NCBI GenBank assembly: GCA_004565275.1
Contig: SDOX01000005.1
Coordinates: 294,051 to 358,050 of the forward strand
DNA: 64,000 bases
Direction of reading: 5' to 3'
From: Nannochloropsis salina CCMP1776
Taxonomy: Eukaryota > Sar > Eustigmatophyceae > Eustigmatales > Monodopsidaceae
Shown: positions 20,182 to 30,707 of the stretch, one piece after another
How positions within the stretch are numbered: the first letter of the stretch is position 1
Layout of the letters: every line of letters starts with the position of its first letter
Made by a program: the position numbers and the translations under genes
The notes under the pieces: model-generated
Database searches by the model: none
What the model saw: the letters and a program-made list of their open reading frames with translations, nothing else
Told to the model about the DNA's origin: nothing

Positions 20182-21150
20182 GACTGGACTTGGCAGGCAC
20201 TATACTATGCGCCTAAAGAGCGCTGGGTGTCTATGCATGCATGAAGAAATGGGAATATCGGCACAACAGTCAAGGCCGACCTTCGTAGGGGAGGGGTCCC
20301 GTTTTAAACCGAGCAGGTGCGATAGATAGGATCGATTTTTCCGACGTCCTAAGAAACTCCATTGGCCTGAGAAAACCCTCCACATGATCTTAGACCAGCA
20401 CTTGTTCCGGGCAATGACTTTTCTGTACTCCATTGCTACACCCAGATGAACTTGGCGCACACACACGCACGCCCGAAGCCACCATGCATTTACAGGATGG
20501 AGGGCCATCTCGGAATCGACCATCGTCTGTTGAGTAGATGAATGAGCAGTAGACACAGAATCTTGAATTTCCAGCAGATGAAAATATCGAAATTCAAGCT
20601 TTAAGGAAGATTTTCACCGCAAAAAACGAAGAACGAAGGCGCTCAGGCGTTCAGATCCGTGCCTTTCGGCGACGTTCGGCTCTCGCGCTCCTAGGACCCT
20701 CCCAGACCTCTTTCATTAGGCCTTTACGAATGCACCAGGAGCCTTCTATAGCTCTTACGCGCCCTAAAAATGTTGCAATACTGATCAAAGCCAATGCGAT
20801 ATTTTAAATTACTCGGATGCTCTGCACTCGACACGAGGTCGACCATTTCCTGATTCCGAGCTGCTGCAGCTCAACTTTAACTCTTCGATGATGGGCCGAA
20901 CACACGTGTGAGCTTGAGCCCGAAAGACAAGTTTGAGGATTGTACACGAAGTGATTATTGAAAAGCAGCTGTTTTTGGTCTCTTCTGCTTTCTTCTCTCT
21001 TCTTCTTTCAACCAGTTTTGTAGTAGATTTACAATGAAACGCAGTGCTTCTATCCTGACTTGTCCAGTCTTTCACCAAAGTCGGTGTGTGTAATTTACGA
21101 AAGCGACAAAATTGTGATTCACCTTTCCCCTGAATTTCCTATCTTCCGTT
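20182..21150. other. Intergenic region with dispersed repeat
   Basis: About 970 bases. It holds copy 2 of the dispersed repeat (20595-20668) and its neighbour motif at 20731. A minus-strand ORF at 20809-21078 has no recognisable content. Confidence 0.4.
20595..20668 (+). repeat. Dispersed repeat, copy 2
   Basis: Matches 14625-14692 over about 65 bases (AAGGAAGATTTTCACCGC, then AACGAAGAACGAAGGCGCTC and a diverged tail ending GTGCCT). Same orientation as copy 1. Confidence 0.7.
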
Positions 21151-24104
21151 CTATGTTGACGTGGTGGAGACAAACTCGGTGTAAATGCCTCGGCAGGCCT
21201 CGTCCGTGAAAGTGGCTACGCGAAACTCAGGATTCTTCTCCGCGATCTTCTTCAGCCACTCCATGCATGCACCACATGGTTTGAGTGGGTTCAAATCATC
21301 CGCCTCGACCTTAATTGTCATAGCCCCCGGACCCTGTTGATCACGGCCGCCTCCGTCTACCCTCAGATTCGACAAGGGGATGATGGGGCTGGTGCTCTTG
21401 GACGATTTTGGATCCAGAGAGTCCATGCTCGACGCATGTGGACGACGACGGCATTCCGCCGGCGACGGCTTACCAAAGGCGCCGTCTTGCCCACATCCGT
21501 TCAGGTCTTTGACCGAGTAGGAGCGGATGATCGTAGTTCGAGGCGGCGACAGTCCATCAAAGACTTCTTCCTGCGCCCCCGTCCGGCGAGACGAGGGTGT
21601 CCAAGGGCCCTCCTGATCGCCAACGGAGGCCACCATCGACCCCCCTGTCCGTTCAGAAGCGCCCGCATCCCCTTTTCTAGGCCCTAGCAGTCCTCGGGGC
21701 TGGGCATTCCCGATAGCGTGGCCGGTGCAGGAGTCGCTGTCGCTGTGGTTGCGATCCGTCCTTTGTGAAGCCACACGAGGGGCCGTGTCGATCGAGGCAA
21801 AGACCGCATCCAACGCCTTTGCTGTCCCTTCTGGCTTTCGCCCTCCGTCCCTTCCACCCACTCCCCCGCCTGCGTTCCCGTTTTTCCCAAAGGAGACGCT
21901 CAAGACAGCCACCACCTTCAAGTCCCTCCGTTTCAACGTCAAGTCGGCCGCCAGGGCGGACCCGATCGCGTTTCTCTCCGCACAGAGCGAGCCCGTGGGC
22001 ATACTCACCTCCATGTTGCAGCCTCGGTACAGCAAGGGCGGGGCCCTCTCTTTCTGCACCAACAAAACGGCCAAGACGGGTTTTTCAGTTTTTCGGAGCC
22101 AAAACGTGCTTAGATCCGCACACAGGCCCTGCCGGTAGTGGAGGAGAACCTCTTCCTTGTATCGAAGCATCTCCTGGGCGACCAATCGGGCACGGGCGTC
22201 TGCATGGGAAAGGGGGACGGGCGGAGCCGTGTCGATGTCCTGTGGGAAGGAAAGAGAGAAGGAAGGAGGAAGGGAAAGGGGAAGGGAAGGAGGGAGGCAT
22301 TGAAAAGAAGCAGGGAGAGTGTCAGTCATTTACACGGCCAGGGCGCGGCACACATGCCTCTCCACACGCCGCCTGCCGCTTTCCGCATGGTTGCGTATTG
22401 CATGCCGGTTCTCACCTCGAAGGCCAAGACCTCCACATCCTCCAGGCACATTTTAGCATGGTGCCAGAACGTCTTCAACTCCCAGGTATGCATGAAAGAG
22501 GGTCGGTAGGGACGCAAGGCGGCGTTGATGGCCGAGATGCGAGCCGGGGACCCGTCGGCGAAACTGATGGTCAGACGGTACTTGTGCCTCCAGGATGTAC
22601 CCCAGCGCTCAGCAGCCCCGTCCCGGTAATGCTCGATCAATGGGAGCAACTCGTTCTTCACGAAGGCAATGTTCTCGTCGTAGCGGAAAATATTGGTGGT
22701 GCTGTGAACCCGCACCACCCGTACGTCCGGGTAGTTTCGTTGCATCCATTCCTCGAGCAAGGCGGCGGTGCCTTGGGTGGAATTCCCTTCCCGGCTGCTG
22801 GTCGGATCCCTTGGCATACCCACCCCGCTGACGAGAAAGATGATCTTGAACACTTCCTCCTCCCCTCCCGGCCCCACCCCCGCCGCGACAGTCTTGCGCC
22901 AGGTAGGTAGTACGTTGGCGAGGAGTGGGAAGTAGACGCCGTCGATCCCCACGGCGTCCTGCAGGGGGGCCAGGGAGCGAGGGGAGGAGCGGCCGGCTGA
23001 GGGGCCTCGGTCCACAGAATCATCCTTGGCTGACGCTATCCCCCCCGCGTTCTCTGTCACGGCCGGGTCATGGCCGCCCGGTGACGGGTGGGGAGGTTGC
23101 ATGCGTGGAGAGGGGAGGGGGGGGTAAAGCTTCCCTAGGTCGTCTCGACGCAGGCGGAAGTCGGTCAGATCTTGGACAGGCAGAGGGCACTCGCTCAGGT
23201 CAAAGCCCACCGGTAGTTCCGGCTGGGTTGTCAGGGACTGGCGGCGTAGAGTGTAGGAGCGTTCGCGTCTCATGTCCCCTCTTCGCAAGGAGGGGGCGTC
23301 CGAGGAGGATGCAGAAGAGGGAGTGGGGCCTGGCAAGGCGGAGGGAGCAGGGGGGTTGTGCTCACGGACATAGACGGGAACTTTGACAGAAGGACAAATG
23401 TGGTGGTGGACGACTTGCAGGATGGTGTCGCTCACGGGCTGGAAGAGTGAAAATTTAGGCCGACACAGGACTAGATCCTCCTGCATCACCGCGCTGCTGC
23501 TCGTGCGACGCCGGTGTGTCGCCGTGAACGGCGCCAGTGGCCCCACCCGGAGCACGGTCGATGCAGTGGACGACGTGCGACTCAATGGCTCTCCCGAGGG
23601 CGTCCTGGAAGGACCCAGGCCCGGTAATGTAGCAAGGGAAAGCACCATATCCTTGTGCGAAACGTTATGCACCAGCAACTCAATACGGCGTCGGCCCACC
23701 TCCTCCATCCCCGGGCATGTGTCCAACGCATGCGACACCCGGGCTTGCACGTCGCGTTCGGGTCCTGTGCTCAGACAGCGGCTGACATGGCGCGAATGTT
23801 TTGAAGCATGCCGACCTGAGTGGCGAGGAAGGCAGGGGGTGCAAGGGGAGGGGGCAACCGGCGGGGACTCCGAAACGGGGGGCATTGTCTGCCCGGCATG
23901 ACGTGGCGTGGATGGGGGTGCTTTCGTCTTCTTCCCAGGACTTTCGGTGAGTGGAGGAGAGGGAGGAGCATGTTCACGCCGGAGATGCTGTTTCCTGTGA
24001 CGTAGGAAGACAACTAGACTCGAGGCGGCCGTGAACAGGGAAAGCTGCAGGAAAGTAAAACCTGCGCCGAGTCCAGAGGCATCATTGCTGTGATTACTCC
24101 TCAT
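21151..24104 (-). CDS. Cytidine-deaminase-like domain fused to a novel N-terminal domain, membrane-anchored
   Basis: Exons 24104-22416 and 22239-21151 join in phase 0 across a 176-nt intron (GTGAGA donor, CCCACAG acceptor), giving about 925 residues. Residues about 14-34 are a membrane anchor (GFTFLQLSLFTAASSLVVFL). A Ser/Pro-rich, Arg-rich linker follows. A conserved-looking domain of unknown family lies at about 395-563 (VYFPLLANVLPTWRKTV, VFKIIFLVSGVG, VRVVRVHSTTNIFRYDEN, YRLTISFADGSPARI). The C-terminus is a zinc deaminase of the cytidine type: GCNMEVSMPTGSLCAERNAI has the Cys ligand and the catalytic Glu (C649, E651), and LKPCGACMEWL (C885, C888) completes the site. About 180 disordered residues are inserted between the two halves. 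The substrate is unknown. The architecture is not one I recognise. Confidence 0.8.
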
Positions 24105-24674
24105 GTCTTCTTCGGGCCATGTGCTGTCATTCTTGCGGGTGCTTTCCCTTTCTGTGCGACAATTTTTTGGAAGGGGGGTACAAAAGGGTGAGGAGATGCG
24201 CCTCGCCTAGAGCCTGATGAATCACGGTTCGTTTGAGCAAGTGACGTTTTGAAGAGAGGCTGCAAAGCGAGCGGATGTCATCGTGTGCATACATCACGGC
24301 TATCTTGCGCAGCACGTGGGTGCTGAGAGGCGCTGGGCTGCGATTTGTGTGTGTGGTAATGCCGGTATAACCCGAACCAGCTGAAGCAAAAAAACATCAA
24401 GCAAATTTGATGAGTAGACGGGGAGGTGAAATAAATTTCGTGATAAGACAGGAGAGCGCGGCTGCCCTTTGGCACAGAGGCCACTTTTTCGTTTGTGCAT
24501 GTGACCAGGAAGCGGGTCGTCAGTAACAATTTTGACACTTTGTAGGTCTGTTGCGGCCTCGGGAAGATAGCTGAAGGCGAGCGGAGAGACATTATTGCTC
24601 TCCCGTTGCATTCTTTAAACATAACCCCACCTACGACATGTTCTTGTCCCACCGCTAACGCCACAGGGAAGGCA
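24105..24674. other. Divergent intergenic region
   Basis: About 570 bases between the deaminase fusion and the Tudor-like gene. No gene is recognised. A bidirectional promoter is likely. Confidence 0.4.
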
Positions 24675-26189
24675 ATGGAAGGTGCAGAAGATCCAACAAT
24701 GGGCGACATAGTCGCGTCCGTCATGTTGTTTGACAGGCACACATCCGTGAAGCACAATTCGCGGGGAAATGCAAGGCTTGCTGAAGCCGCGTCGGAGAAT
24801 GATTTTCAAAAGGGAGCTCAAAAAGCGGTGGAAGCGATCGCAGCTCCAAAACTTTCCAAGGCAATAAAAGGGACGAGCGTTAAAACATCCTGTGATGGTT
24901 CGGCTGTAGATAAAGACCGTGGGGTGGATGGGGGGGACGGTGGGGAAGGGTCCGTGCGGCCAACCGAGTCGAAGCTAGCTTGTAAGATATCACCAGAGGA
25001 AGCCCAAAACGAGAAGAATGCGACGACATTACGGCGGATTGAAGCCTTCCTAACAATGAAGGAGCCTCTGGTCTCCAGTGTGGATCACGGAACCGCTCTT
25101 GTGGACGCTGTCAGCCGCCACAGGACTCCACTGGGCACGGCGGTGCCCCCGGATAACGACTCGAACGAGAAGAGGGCATCCACATGCCTGTGCGGGGCCC
25201 ACGCCACCGTCACGGTCGAGGCCCGAACGTGGACGGGAATCAATAAACATGGTGGCGTGGGCCGTCTGACGAAGGATAACGGGGACGGGACCTTCCACGT
25301 CAAGTACTTGTTGGGAGGCAGTGAGAGAAGGGTGGACCGGTGTTACATCCAATGCAACGCCGTTGCAGGTGCGGATCCCGGAGAGGCCAGAAAACGCGCA
25401 GTCAAAGGGCCCGAATTATTTGTTCCTCAGGCAGATATCCCTGTGTCCGCAGGGGCGGAGGCTGCGCGCGGTTCGGCCCGGCGGCCCCGAGGTCCGAGGG
25501 CAGAGCCCGAAGCACAGACAGAGCAGGGTGAGAAAGAGGCGGAGAAGCAGGAGAAGGAAAGGGGGGGAAAGGAGGACGCTGGGGTGGAGCACTGGACGAC
25601 GAGTAGTACGAAGCCCGCGAAGGCCAGGGGCAGGGCCGATGGGACGGGGCCCTCTGGCCAGAAGCGCTCTCTCGTGCAAGCCAATCAACCCCAGGCGACG
25701 TCCCACCCGGCCAGCAAGGCACGGGGTCCAATGCACAAGTCTGAGTCCAGGAAGATGGCGCCTCCGCCGCCCCAAGGGGGTGGATCGGGGACAGGTATGA
25801 AGAGCAAGGGAGACCCATCGGCTGCGGCGGACAGGGCCGCGTCTTCCTCCCCACCAAGAGACGCGAGCGTCCAAGCTGACGTTTCGATCCACCCACAAGC
25901 ACGACAAGAAAGAGGGGTCCAGGACGTAGGGGAGACGGCGCCCTCGGAGCACGCCGCCTTGCCACCACCCGCAGCGGATACCCGGTTCCTCGATTTCAAG
26001 AGAAAGCTTTCCCAGGCGGTGATTGAAAATGTAGGCGGCTTGGATCAGATTTCGTTGGAGCAGTTGAAGGGGGCGGTGGTGGGGGAGGGGGAGGGGGACT
26101 TCTCCGGCGCGGAGATGGATACGTTTTTGCAGCGCTTGGAAGCAGACAACCACTTGATGCTTGTGGACCAAACGGTTTACATCGTCTAG
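24675..26189 (+). CDS. Tudor/chromo-like domain protein with C-terminal winged-helix-like domain
   Basis: ATG 24675 is the first ATG in the open frame and gives 504 residues. Around residues 175-225 lies a small barrel module (VTVEARTWTGINKHGGVGRL, then GDGTFHVKYLLGGSERRVD), the kind of Tudor/chromo-like reader seen in stramenopile chromatin proteins. The middle 230 residues are Lys/Glu/Pro-rich and disordered. The last 70 residues (FLDFKRKLSQAVIEN, GAEMDTFLQRLEADNHLML, VDQTVYIV) resemble the C-terminal winged helix of MCM helicase subunits. Together they suggest a chromatin or replication factor. The assignment rests on fold resemblance only, and no orthologue name is justified. Confidence 0.7.
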   Translation: MEGAEDPTMGDIVASVMLFDRHTSVKHNSRGNARLAEAASENDFQKGAQKAVEAIAAPKLSKAIKGTSVKTSCDGSAVDKDRGVDGGDGGEGSVRPTESKLACKISPEEAQNEKNATTLRRIEAFLTMKEPLVSSVDHGTALVDAVSRHRTPLGTAVPPDNDSNEKRASTCLCGAHATVTVEARTWTGINKHGGVGRLTKDNGDGTFHVKYLLGGSERRVDRCYIQCNAVAGADPGEARKRAVKGPELFVPQADIPVSAGAEAARGSARRPRGPRAEPEAQTEQGEKEAEKQEKERGGKEDAGVEHWTTSSTKPAKARGRADGTGPSGQKRSLVQANQPQATSHPASKARGPMHKSESRKMAPPPPQGGGSGTGMKSKGDPSAAADRAASSSPPRDASVQADVSIHPQARQERGVQDVGETAPSEHAALPPPAADTRFLDFKRKLSQAVIENVGGLDQISLEQLKGAVVGEGEGDFSGAEMDTFLQRLEADNHLMLVDQTVYIV

Positions 26190-26511
26190 GAAGGCCTGGG
26201 AAAAGGACTTACTTAGTTCGGGGGAGGAGGTACTCATGATCGTGGTGCCATTTAGGGATGGATACCAAGGGGAAGTGACAGCGGGGCGGCAAGACTAGCG
26301 TGCCTCAAGTGTGTGATACGGTGTGGATATGGGGACGAGAAGAAAGGACAGTGCGGGGTGACAAATGACCAGCAATTCACGGCAGTGAAAATGTAGCCAC
26401 TCGTTGGTAAATTGAAAGGTTGACTACAAGCTTCAAAGAAACGTTCCATGAACTACATCGAAGAGAATGTTGGTGCGCTATGTTACATTTCCCCGTCGCC
26501 TTCGTCCCATC
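26190..26511. other. Convergent intergenic region
   Basis: About 320 bases between two convergent stops. No gene is seen. Confidence 0.4.
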
Positions 26512-27081
26512 TCACGTGAGTACCAGATGACCCTCCTCGTTCTTCAATGCACCTATTTCCAGCAGCAACCGGTCCACGAAGGATTTCAGTTCAGGATACT
26601 TGTTCAACTCCTCGCGCAGTCTCTGCGCCCGGTGCCTATCCCTGTCGATATCCGTCAAGAGACTACACAAAGTGGAGTCTTCCAGAGCACCCTGCAACCA
26701 CTTACTGCCCATCAACGCCTTCCGCATGTCATCCGTCAGCAATGCCCCGTCGTCCTCTTCCTCTTCCTGGTCGTCGATGGCCTGTGTTGCGGCCAAATCG
26801 CTGTGATGCTTCCGTGCAATGGACGAGGGGACAGGAAAGAAGTCGTCCCTCGTGCTTTCACGGGCCCGCTTTTTTCCGTGCACGGCCATGGACGCAGGCC
26901 CCTTCTTTTCACACGGCGCATTCTTGTGCTCTCGATAGCAGGAGACGCTGCAATAGCGGAGGAGGCAATTTGGACATTTGTATTTTCCCTGATTGTCGGC
27001 AACACCACAGACCTCGCAGCCAGGCATTGCTGTCTTGCCATTACCGGCGGTCACGGCCTTCTTGTTGTTACGATTCGTCAT
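26512..27081 (-). CDS. HIT-type zinc finger protein, ZNHIT3-like
   Basis: From ATG 27081 the product has 189 residues; the open frame extends upstream but reads as hydrophobic non-coding sequence, so this ATG is chosen. Residues about 22-57 are a zf-HIT finger: CEVCGVADNQGKYKCPNC and YCSVSCYREHKNAPC, with all expected Cys and His ligands. An acidic stretch (DDQEEEEDDGALL) and a C-terminal helical region (REELNKYPELKSFVDRLLLE) follow, as in ZNHIT3/Hit1. Those proteins act in assembly of box C/D snoRNPs with NUFIP1. The role is inferred from the family. Confidence 0.85.
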   Translation of the reverse strand: MTNRNNKKAVTAGNGKTAMPGCEVCGVADNQGKYKCPNCLLRYCSVSCYREHKNAPCEKKGPASMAVHGKKRARESTRDDFFPVPSSIARKHHSDLAATQAIDDQEEEEDDGALLTDDMRKALMGSKWLQGALEDSTLCSLLTDIDRDRHRAQRLREELNKYPELKSFVDRLLLEIGALKNEEGHLVLT

Positions 27082-27602
27082 GACTACGATATTTAATTGA
27101 ATGATTATATAGGTATCACGTGTAACGATTGTGAGCACAGCAACGGGAAGAATACAAGGGAAAGTCATCCCTACGAAATCGAGCCAGGATACTACTTGAA
27201 GCAACATGACTGCTATGCCCGTTCGGACAATTGACAATGTCACAGAGTGTCTGTCTGAGCCTACCAACACTAGAGCTCTACGACAAACAAGACTTGCTCA
27301 TGTTTTACAAGCTAGTAGCGCATTAATTATTAAACAAATGCCAAGGAGCTAAGAAAATAGTGGAAAATTGAGTCAAGGCTCCAGGCGCGTACACCAGACG
27401 GAACAAGGCGAGACAACTCAACCGCAACAAGAGGAACGAGAGGAATGGCAGTGTGGTGATAAACATGCCTGCATTTGTACTACAAGAAGCATAAAGGACA
27501 ATTTGACCCTCAGATTCCCACTACCAACCGAACTATTCACAATGTACGTGCAGGGCACGTCGAATATAGCAGGATCGGCGTCTGCAGACACCGCAGTCAA
27601 GC
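27082..27602. other. Divergent promoter region
   Basis: About 520 AT-rich bases between the divergent ZNHIT3-like and flavin monooxygenase genes. No ORF of note. Confidence 0.4.
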
Positions 27603-29675
27603 ATGTTCCATCGGAGCAGTGATCGGGTTGGTAGATTGCGCTCTTCCGGCAGTGCAGCCGCAGCCGACGCAGCCACGGAGGAGAATAAAATTGCTTCCGC
27701 CTCGGAAAATGTGACGGTTTTGGTTTGCGGTGCTGGTCCCGTGGGGCTGACGGCGGCGCTTGAATGTGCACGGCACGGGCTGCAGGTCAAAATAATTGAT
27801 AAATCCTTGACGAAAGATCCCCACAGTAAAGCTTTTGGCATTCACGCGTTGACGATGGAGAAATTGCTTGCCATGGGCGTTGCTCCTGCCGTCCTGGAAC
27901 AAGCCCATTGCGTCGACCGCCTGCGGATCCGAGGGGACTTTACGACCGTCGTGGAGGATTTTTGCCACATACCTTCTCGATTCAAGGGCGTCTTCATGCT
28001 ATCGCAACGAAAATTAGAGGATATTCTTGAGGCCCACATACACATGTATGGAATTGAGGTGGAACGCGGCGTGGAGCTTCTCGATTTTGTCCAAGCAGAA
28101 GACCAAAGTGATGCCTCAGGCACCCCCAGCGTCGGCAAAGGACTTATGACGGCCAATTTTCGGGACGTAAAGACGGGGGAGGAACAGACCCTTACGTGCA
28201 AATACGTGATAGGCTGCGACGGATGCCACAGCCGCGTCCGGAAGCTCCTCAAACTGCCCTTCCTTGGCGCCCCCTATGAGGAAGATTTCCTCTTGCTCGA
28301 CGTGCATTTCAGCGTGAAACCCGGCCAGCGATTTCAGGGCTCCTCAGTGCTCTTAGGGGACCCAGTGATCGCCTTATTTGAGCTTGACTGCGGCTTGTTG
28401 CGCTTCATATCCAAGCGCTGCACCGGGGACGGTATCCCTGCCAGCCAGGATGACAAGCGCATCGCCGACGTCGAAAACGCGGCTGTGGAAGCCGCTATCC
28501 TGAAGCGCTTCCAAGACCTCGTCTTGAGCAGATGTCCTGAGCTCGCCGGCCTTCACGATGTAAAGTGGGCGAGCATATTCCGCATTCACCGTCGCGTGGT
28601 GCCGCAGTATAACGTCGGGCGCGTCTTCTTGGCGGGAGACGCGGCGCACATCCATTCTCCCCTGGGCGGGCAGGGATTGAACACGGGGGTACACGATGCG
28701 GTGAATTTGGCCTGGAAATTGGGGGCGGTGGAACGCCTGGGTGCCGATCCGGGCATTCTTCTTCCCTCCTACAACGCGGAACGACACCCAGTTGGAGAGC
28801 AAACCTTGGCGTGGACGGATTCCTTGACCAGCTACACGATGACGCGGGGGTTCTTGTCCGGGGTAGCCCAGAAAGTCCTCTTCCCCATTGCCAGCCCCCT
28901 CTTGAACCGCTCCACCTGGGCGATGAAGGCCATCACCTCCAGGATGAGCATGCTCAGTCTCTCCTACCGAGGCACGCCCTCCCCCCTCCTCCCCTCCGCC
29001 GCCTTGCCTGCCTCGAGCTTGCCCCCAACAGGGAGTCCCCAGCCTGGGGACCGGGTGCCGGATGGACCTTTGGTCCGCTTTTCCTCCGGGGCGGCCACGG
29101 GTTTACTCGAGGTTGTCTGCCGCGGCCTGGACCACACCCTTCTTATGTTCGGGGAGCCGGAGGAGATGGAGGGCTTGGAAGGGGTCGAGGACGGGCTGAC
29201 GGTGGAGAAAGCCGTCAGGTCGAAGCTGGGTCCGGAGGTGGAAGCTTGGCGGCGGCTGCGAGACATGGTCAGCTTTGTGCATATTTCCCGCCGCTTCCGA
29301 AGCGCTTCCAAGTCCGTGGCCGAGGTCGATTCCCGGGGTAGCTCAAGCCGATTCCACCCGAGATCCAGCGACCAGGGGTCCAACAGCGGTGCTCAGGTGC
29401 GCGAACGCTCTGATCCTACAGACAAGAAGTCTTCGGGTGGTCGCCACCAGGTCCGCCAGCCCGTTGCCCTCACCTCCATGTATGACGAGTCGGGACGCGT
29501 CAGTCAGGCGTTTGGGCTGAACACCACCGGACAGTCAGGGTCCCGCGGCAACCCCGCCTGCCTTTTCCTTGTTCGCCCCGATGGCTACGTGGGCTGGCGG
29601 GCAGGGGATTGGGATCTGGGCGGGCTGCTCACGTACTTGGATCCGCTGTACCCTCGGGGACTACGTGACCCCTGA
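27603..29675 (+). CDS. FAD-dependent aromatic-ring monooxygenase, PHBH fold
   Basis: A single exon of 690 residues. VTVLVCGAGPVGLTAALECA (residues 37-56) is the FAD-binding GxGxxG strand. GCDGCHSRVRKLL is the DG motif that contacts FAD and NAD(P)H. GRVFLAGDAAHIHSPLGGQG at about 337 is the GD motif with its typical AHxxxPxGGQGxN continuation. A thioredoxin-like C-terminal domain ends in RPDGYVGWRAGDWDLGGLL, as in phenol hydroxylase and MhpA-type enzymes. It would hydroxylate an aromatic or quinone-type compound using NAD(P)H. About 90 low-complexity residues are inserted in the C-terminal domain. The N-terminal 35 residues are Ser/Ala-rich and might be a targeting peptide. Confidence 0.88.
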   Translation: MFHRSSDRVGRLRSSGSAAAADAATEENKIASASENVTVLVCGAGPVGLTAALECARHGLQVKIIDKSLTKDPHSKAFGIHALTMEKLLAMGVAPAVLEQAHCVDRLRIRGDFTTVVEDFCHIPSRFKGVFMLSQRKLEDILEAHIHMYGIEVERGVELLDFVQAEDQSDASGTPSVGKGLMTANFRDVKTGEEQTLTCKYVIGCDGCHSRVRKLLKLPFLGAPYEEDFLLLDVHFSVKPGQRFQGSSVLLGDPVIALFELDCGLLRFISKRCTGDGIPASQDDKRIADVENAAVEAAILKRFQDLVLSRCPELAGLHDVKWASIFRIHRRVVPQYNVGRVFLAGDAAHIHSPLGGQGLNTGVHDAVNLAWKLGAVERLGADPGILLPSYNAERHPVGEQTLAWTDSLTSYTMTRGFLSGVAQKVLFPIASPLLNRSTWAMKAITSRMSMLSLSYRGTPSPLLPSAALPASSLPPTGSPQPGDRVPDGPLVRFSSGAATGLLEVVCRGLDHTLLMFGEPEEMEGLEGVEDGLTVEKAVRSKLGPEVEAWRRLRDMVSFVHISRRFRSASKSVAEVDSRGSSSRFHPRSSDQGSNSGAQVRERSDPTDKKSSGGRHQVRQPVALTSMYDESGRVSQAFGLNTTGQSGSRGNPACLFLVRPDGYVGWRAGDWDLGGLLTYLDPLYPRGLRDP

Positions 29676-30707
29676 CGTTCACGAACTCAGATAATTGGAT
29701 CGTGGAGGCTGGTAAGGCACTATCTACATTTTGAACAAATGTGAGGACCTGATTTTTTAAAAGGAGAGCGAGACCTCAGGCGTGGGTCGACATGAAAGGG
29801 AAATTGCAGACATCTGGTAAAATACAAGCACCCGTAAGTGGAAGGTACTCCAGACCGTGGAACTGGAAAATGACACAAAAATAGATCGCAGCATTCGATG
29901 GCTTGTCTTATTTTTACACGACTCGTTACTCTTATATCGCTTTGGCACGGTCAGTGCTTGGCACCCCTGAAATTGCTTTTCAGGATGTAGAATCCTTGCA
30001 GGCACAAGCTTCATTTCACGCAAAATAAACTCATCTTTCAACATCTACAACCTGTCGAACTCCCACTTTCCTGGCCTTCCACACCTGCCTTGCTCTTCCA
30101 TATATTTTTCATTAGAAATCTTCCTCGCTTCCAATGTTGTTTCCATTATCGGTTGCGTCACGATCAATCCTGTCCAGCAAACAAGGGCCCGAGTCGGCGA
30201 TCTGCCTCATCCTTCCGTTTTTCATTCTTCTTCCTCTAATTTCTGCGGATTTGGTCTCTTTTCTCGGCATACAAGGGCTCAGTGACACCCTCGGTGCCTG
30301 ATTATCTTAAATATTGTCAATAAGCTAGTTACTGTCTCCTGACGTCGCAACCACACGCATGCCTCTCGCCCCACGTCCTTGACATGCGGCCTGTGTATAT
30401 GGGCGATCCAGAGGATATCCACCACCTCTGGTTGCATTGTAGTTTTTTTCTCCCAAATGGTGTGCCGCCTTCCTTTTCTCTTTCCGTCCTGTCCTTTTGG
30501 AGAACGACACGCGGATGCTTTCAGGCTGGAACAAAGTGCCTGCTGTCCCGCCCATTTCTTTAGTGAGTGCATCCTTAATGATCGGTCGTGCAGTGAACAC
30601 GTGTTCGACCACAGGCATCAGACGATCCGACCCGCCCAACGCCAGCACATGTATAAAACTACGCATCAAAAAGAGTCAGTCCATGTTCCTCCAAGATATA
30701 TTCACAA
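29676..30707. other. Intergenic region between convergent genes
   Basis: About 1 kb. It contains one open frame worth noting (30325-30666 minus). The rest is AT-rich and shows no signal. Confidence 0.35.
30325..30666 (-). CDS. Hypothetical 113-residue ORF
   Basis: ATG 30666 lies 42 bases after the MYB stop on the same strand. The peptide has balanced composition at its start (MRSFIHVLALGGSDRLMPVV, then TARPIIKDALTKEMGG) and a basic middle. No family was recognised. It may be a small gene, part of the MYB 3' UTR, or an alternative MYB end. Confidence 0.22.
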   Translation of the reverse strand: MRSFIHVLALGGSDRLMPVVEHVFTARPIIKDALTKEMGGTAGTLFQPESIRVSFSKRTGRKEKRKAAHHLGEKNYNATRGGGYPLDRPYTQAACQGRGARGMRVVATSGDSN

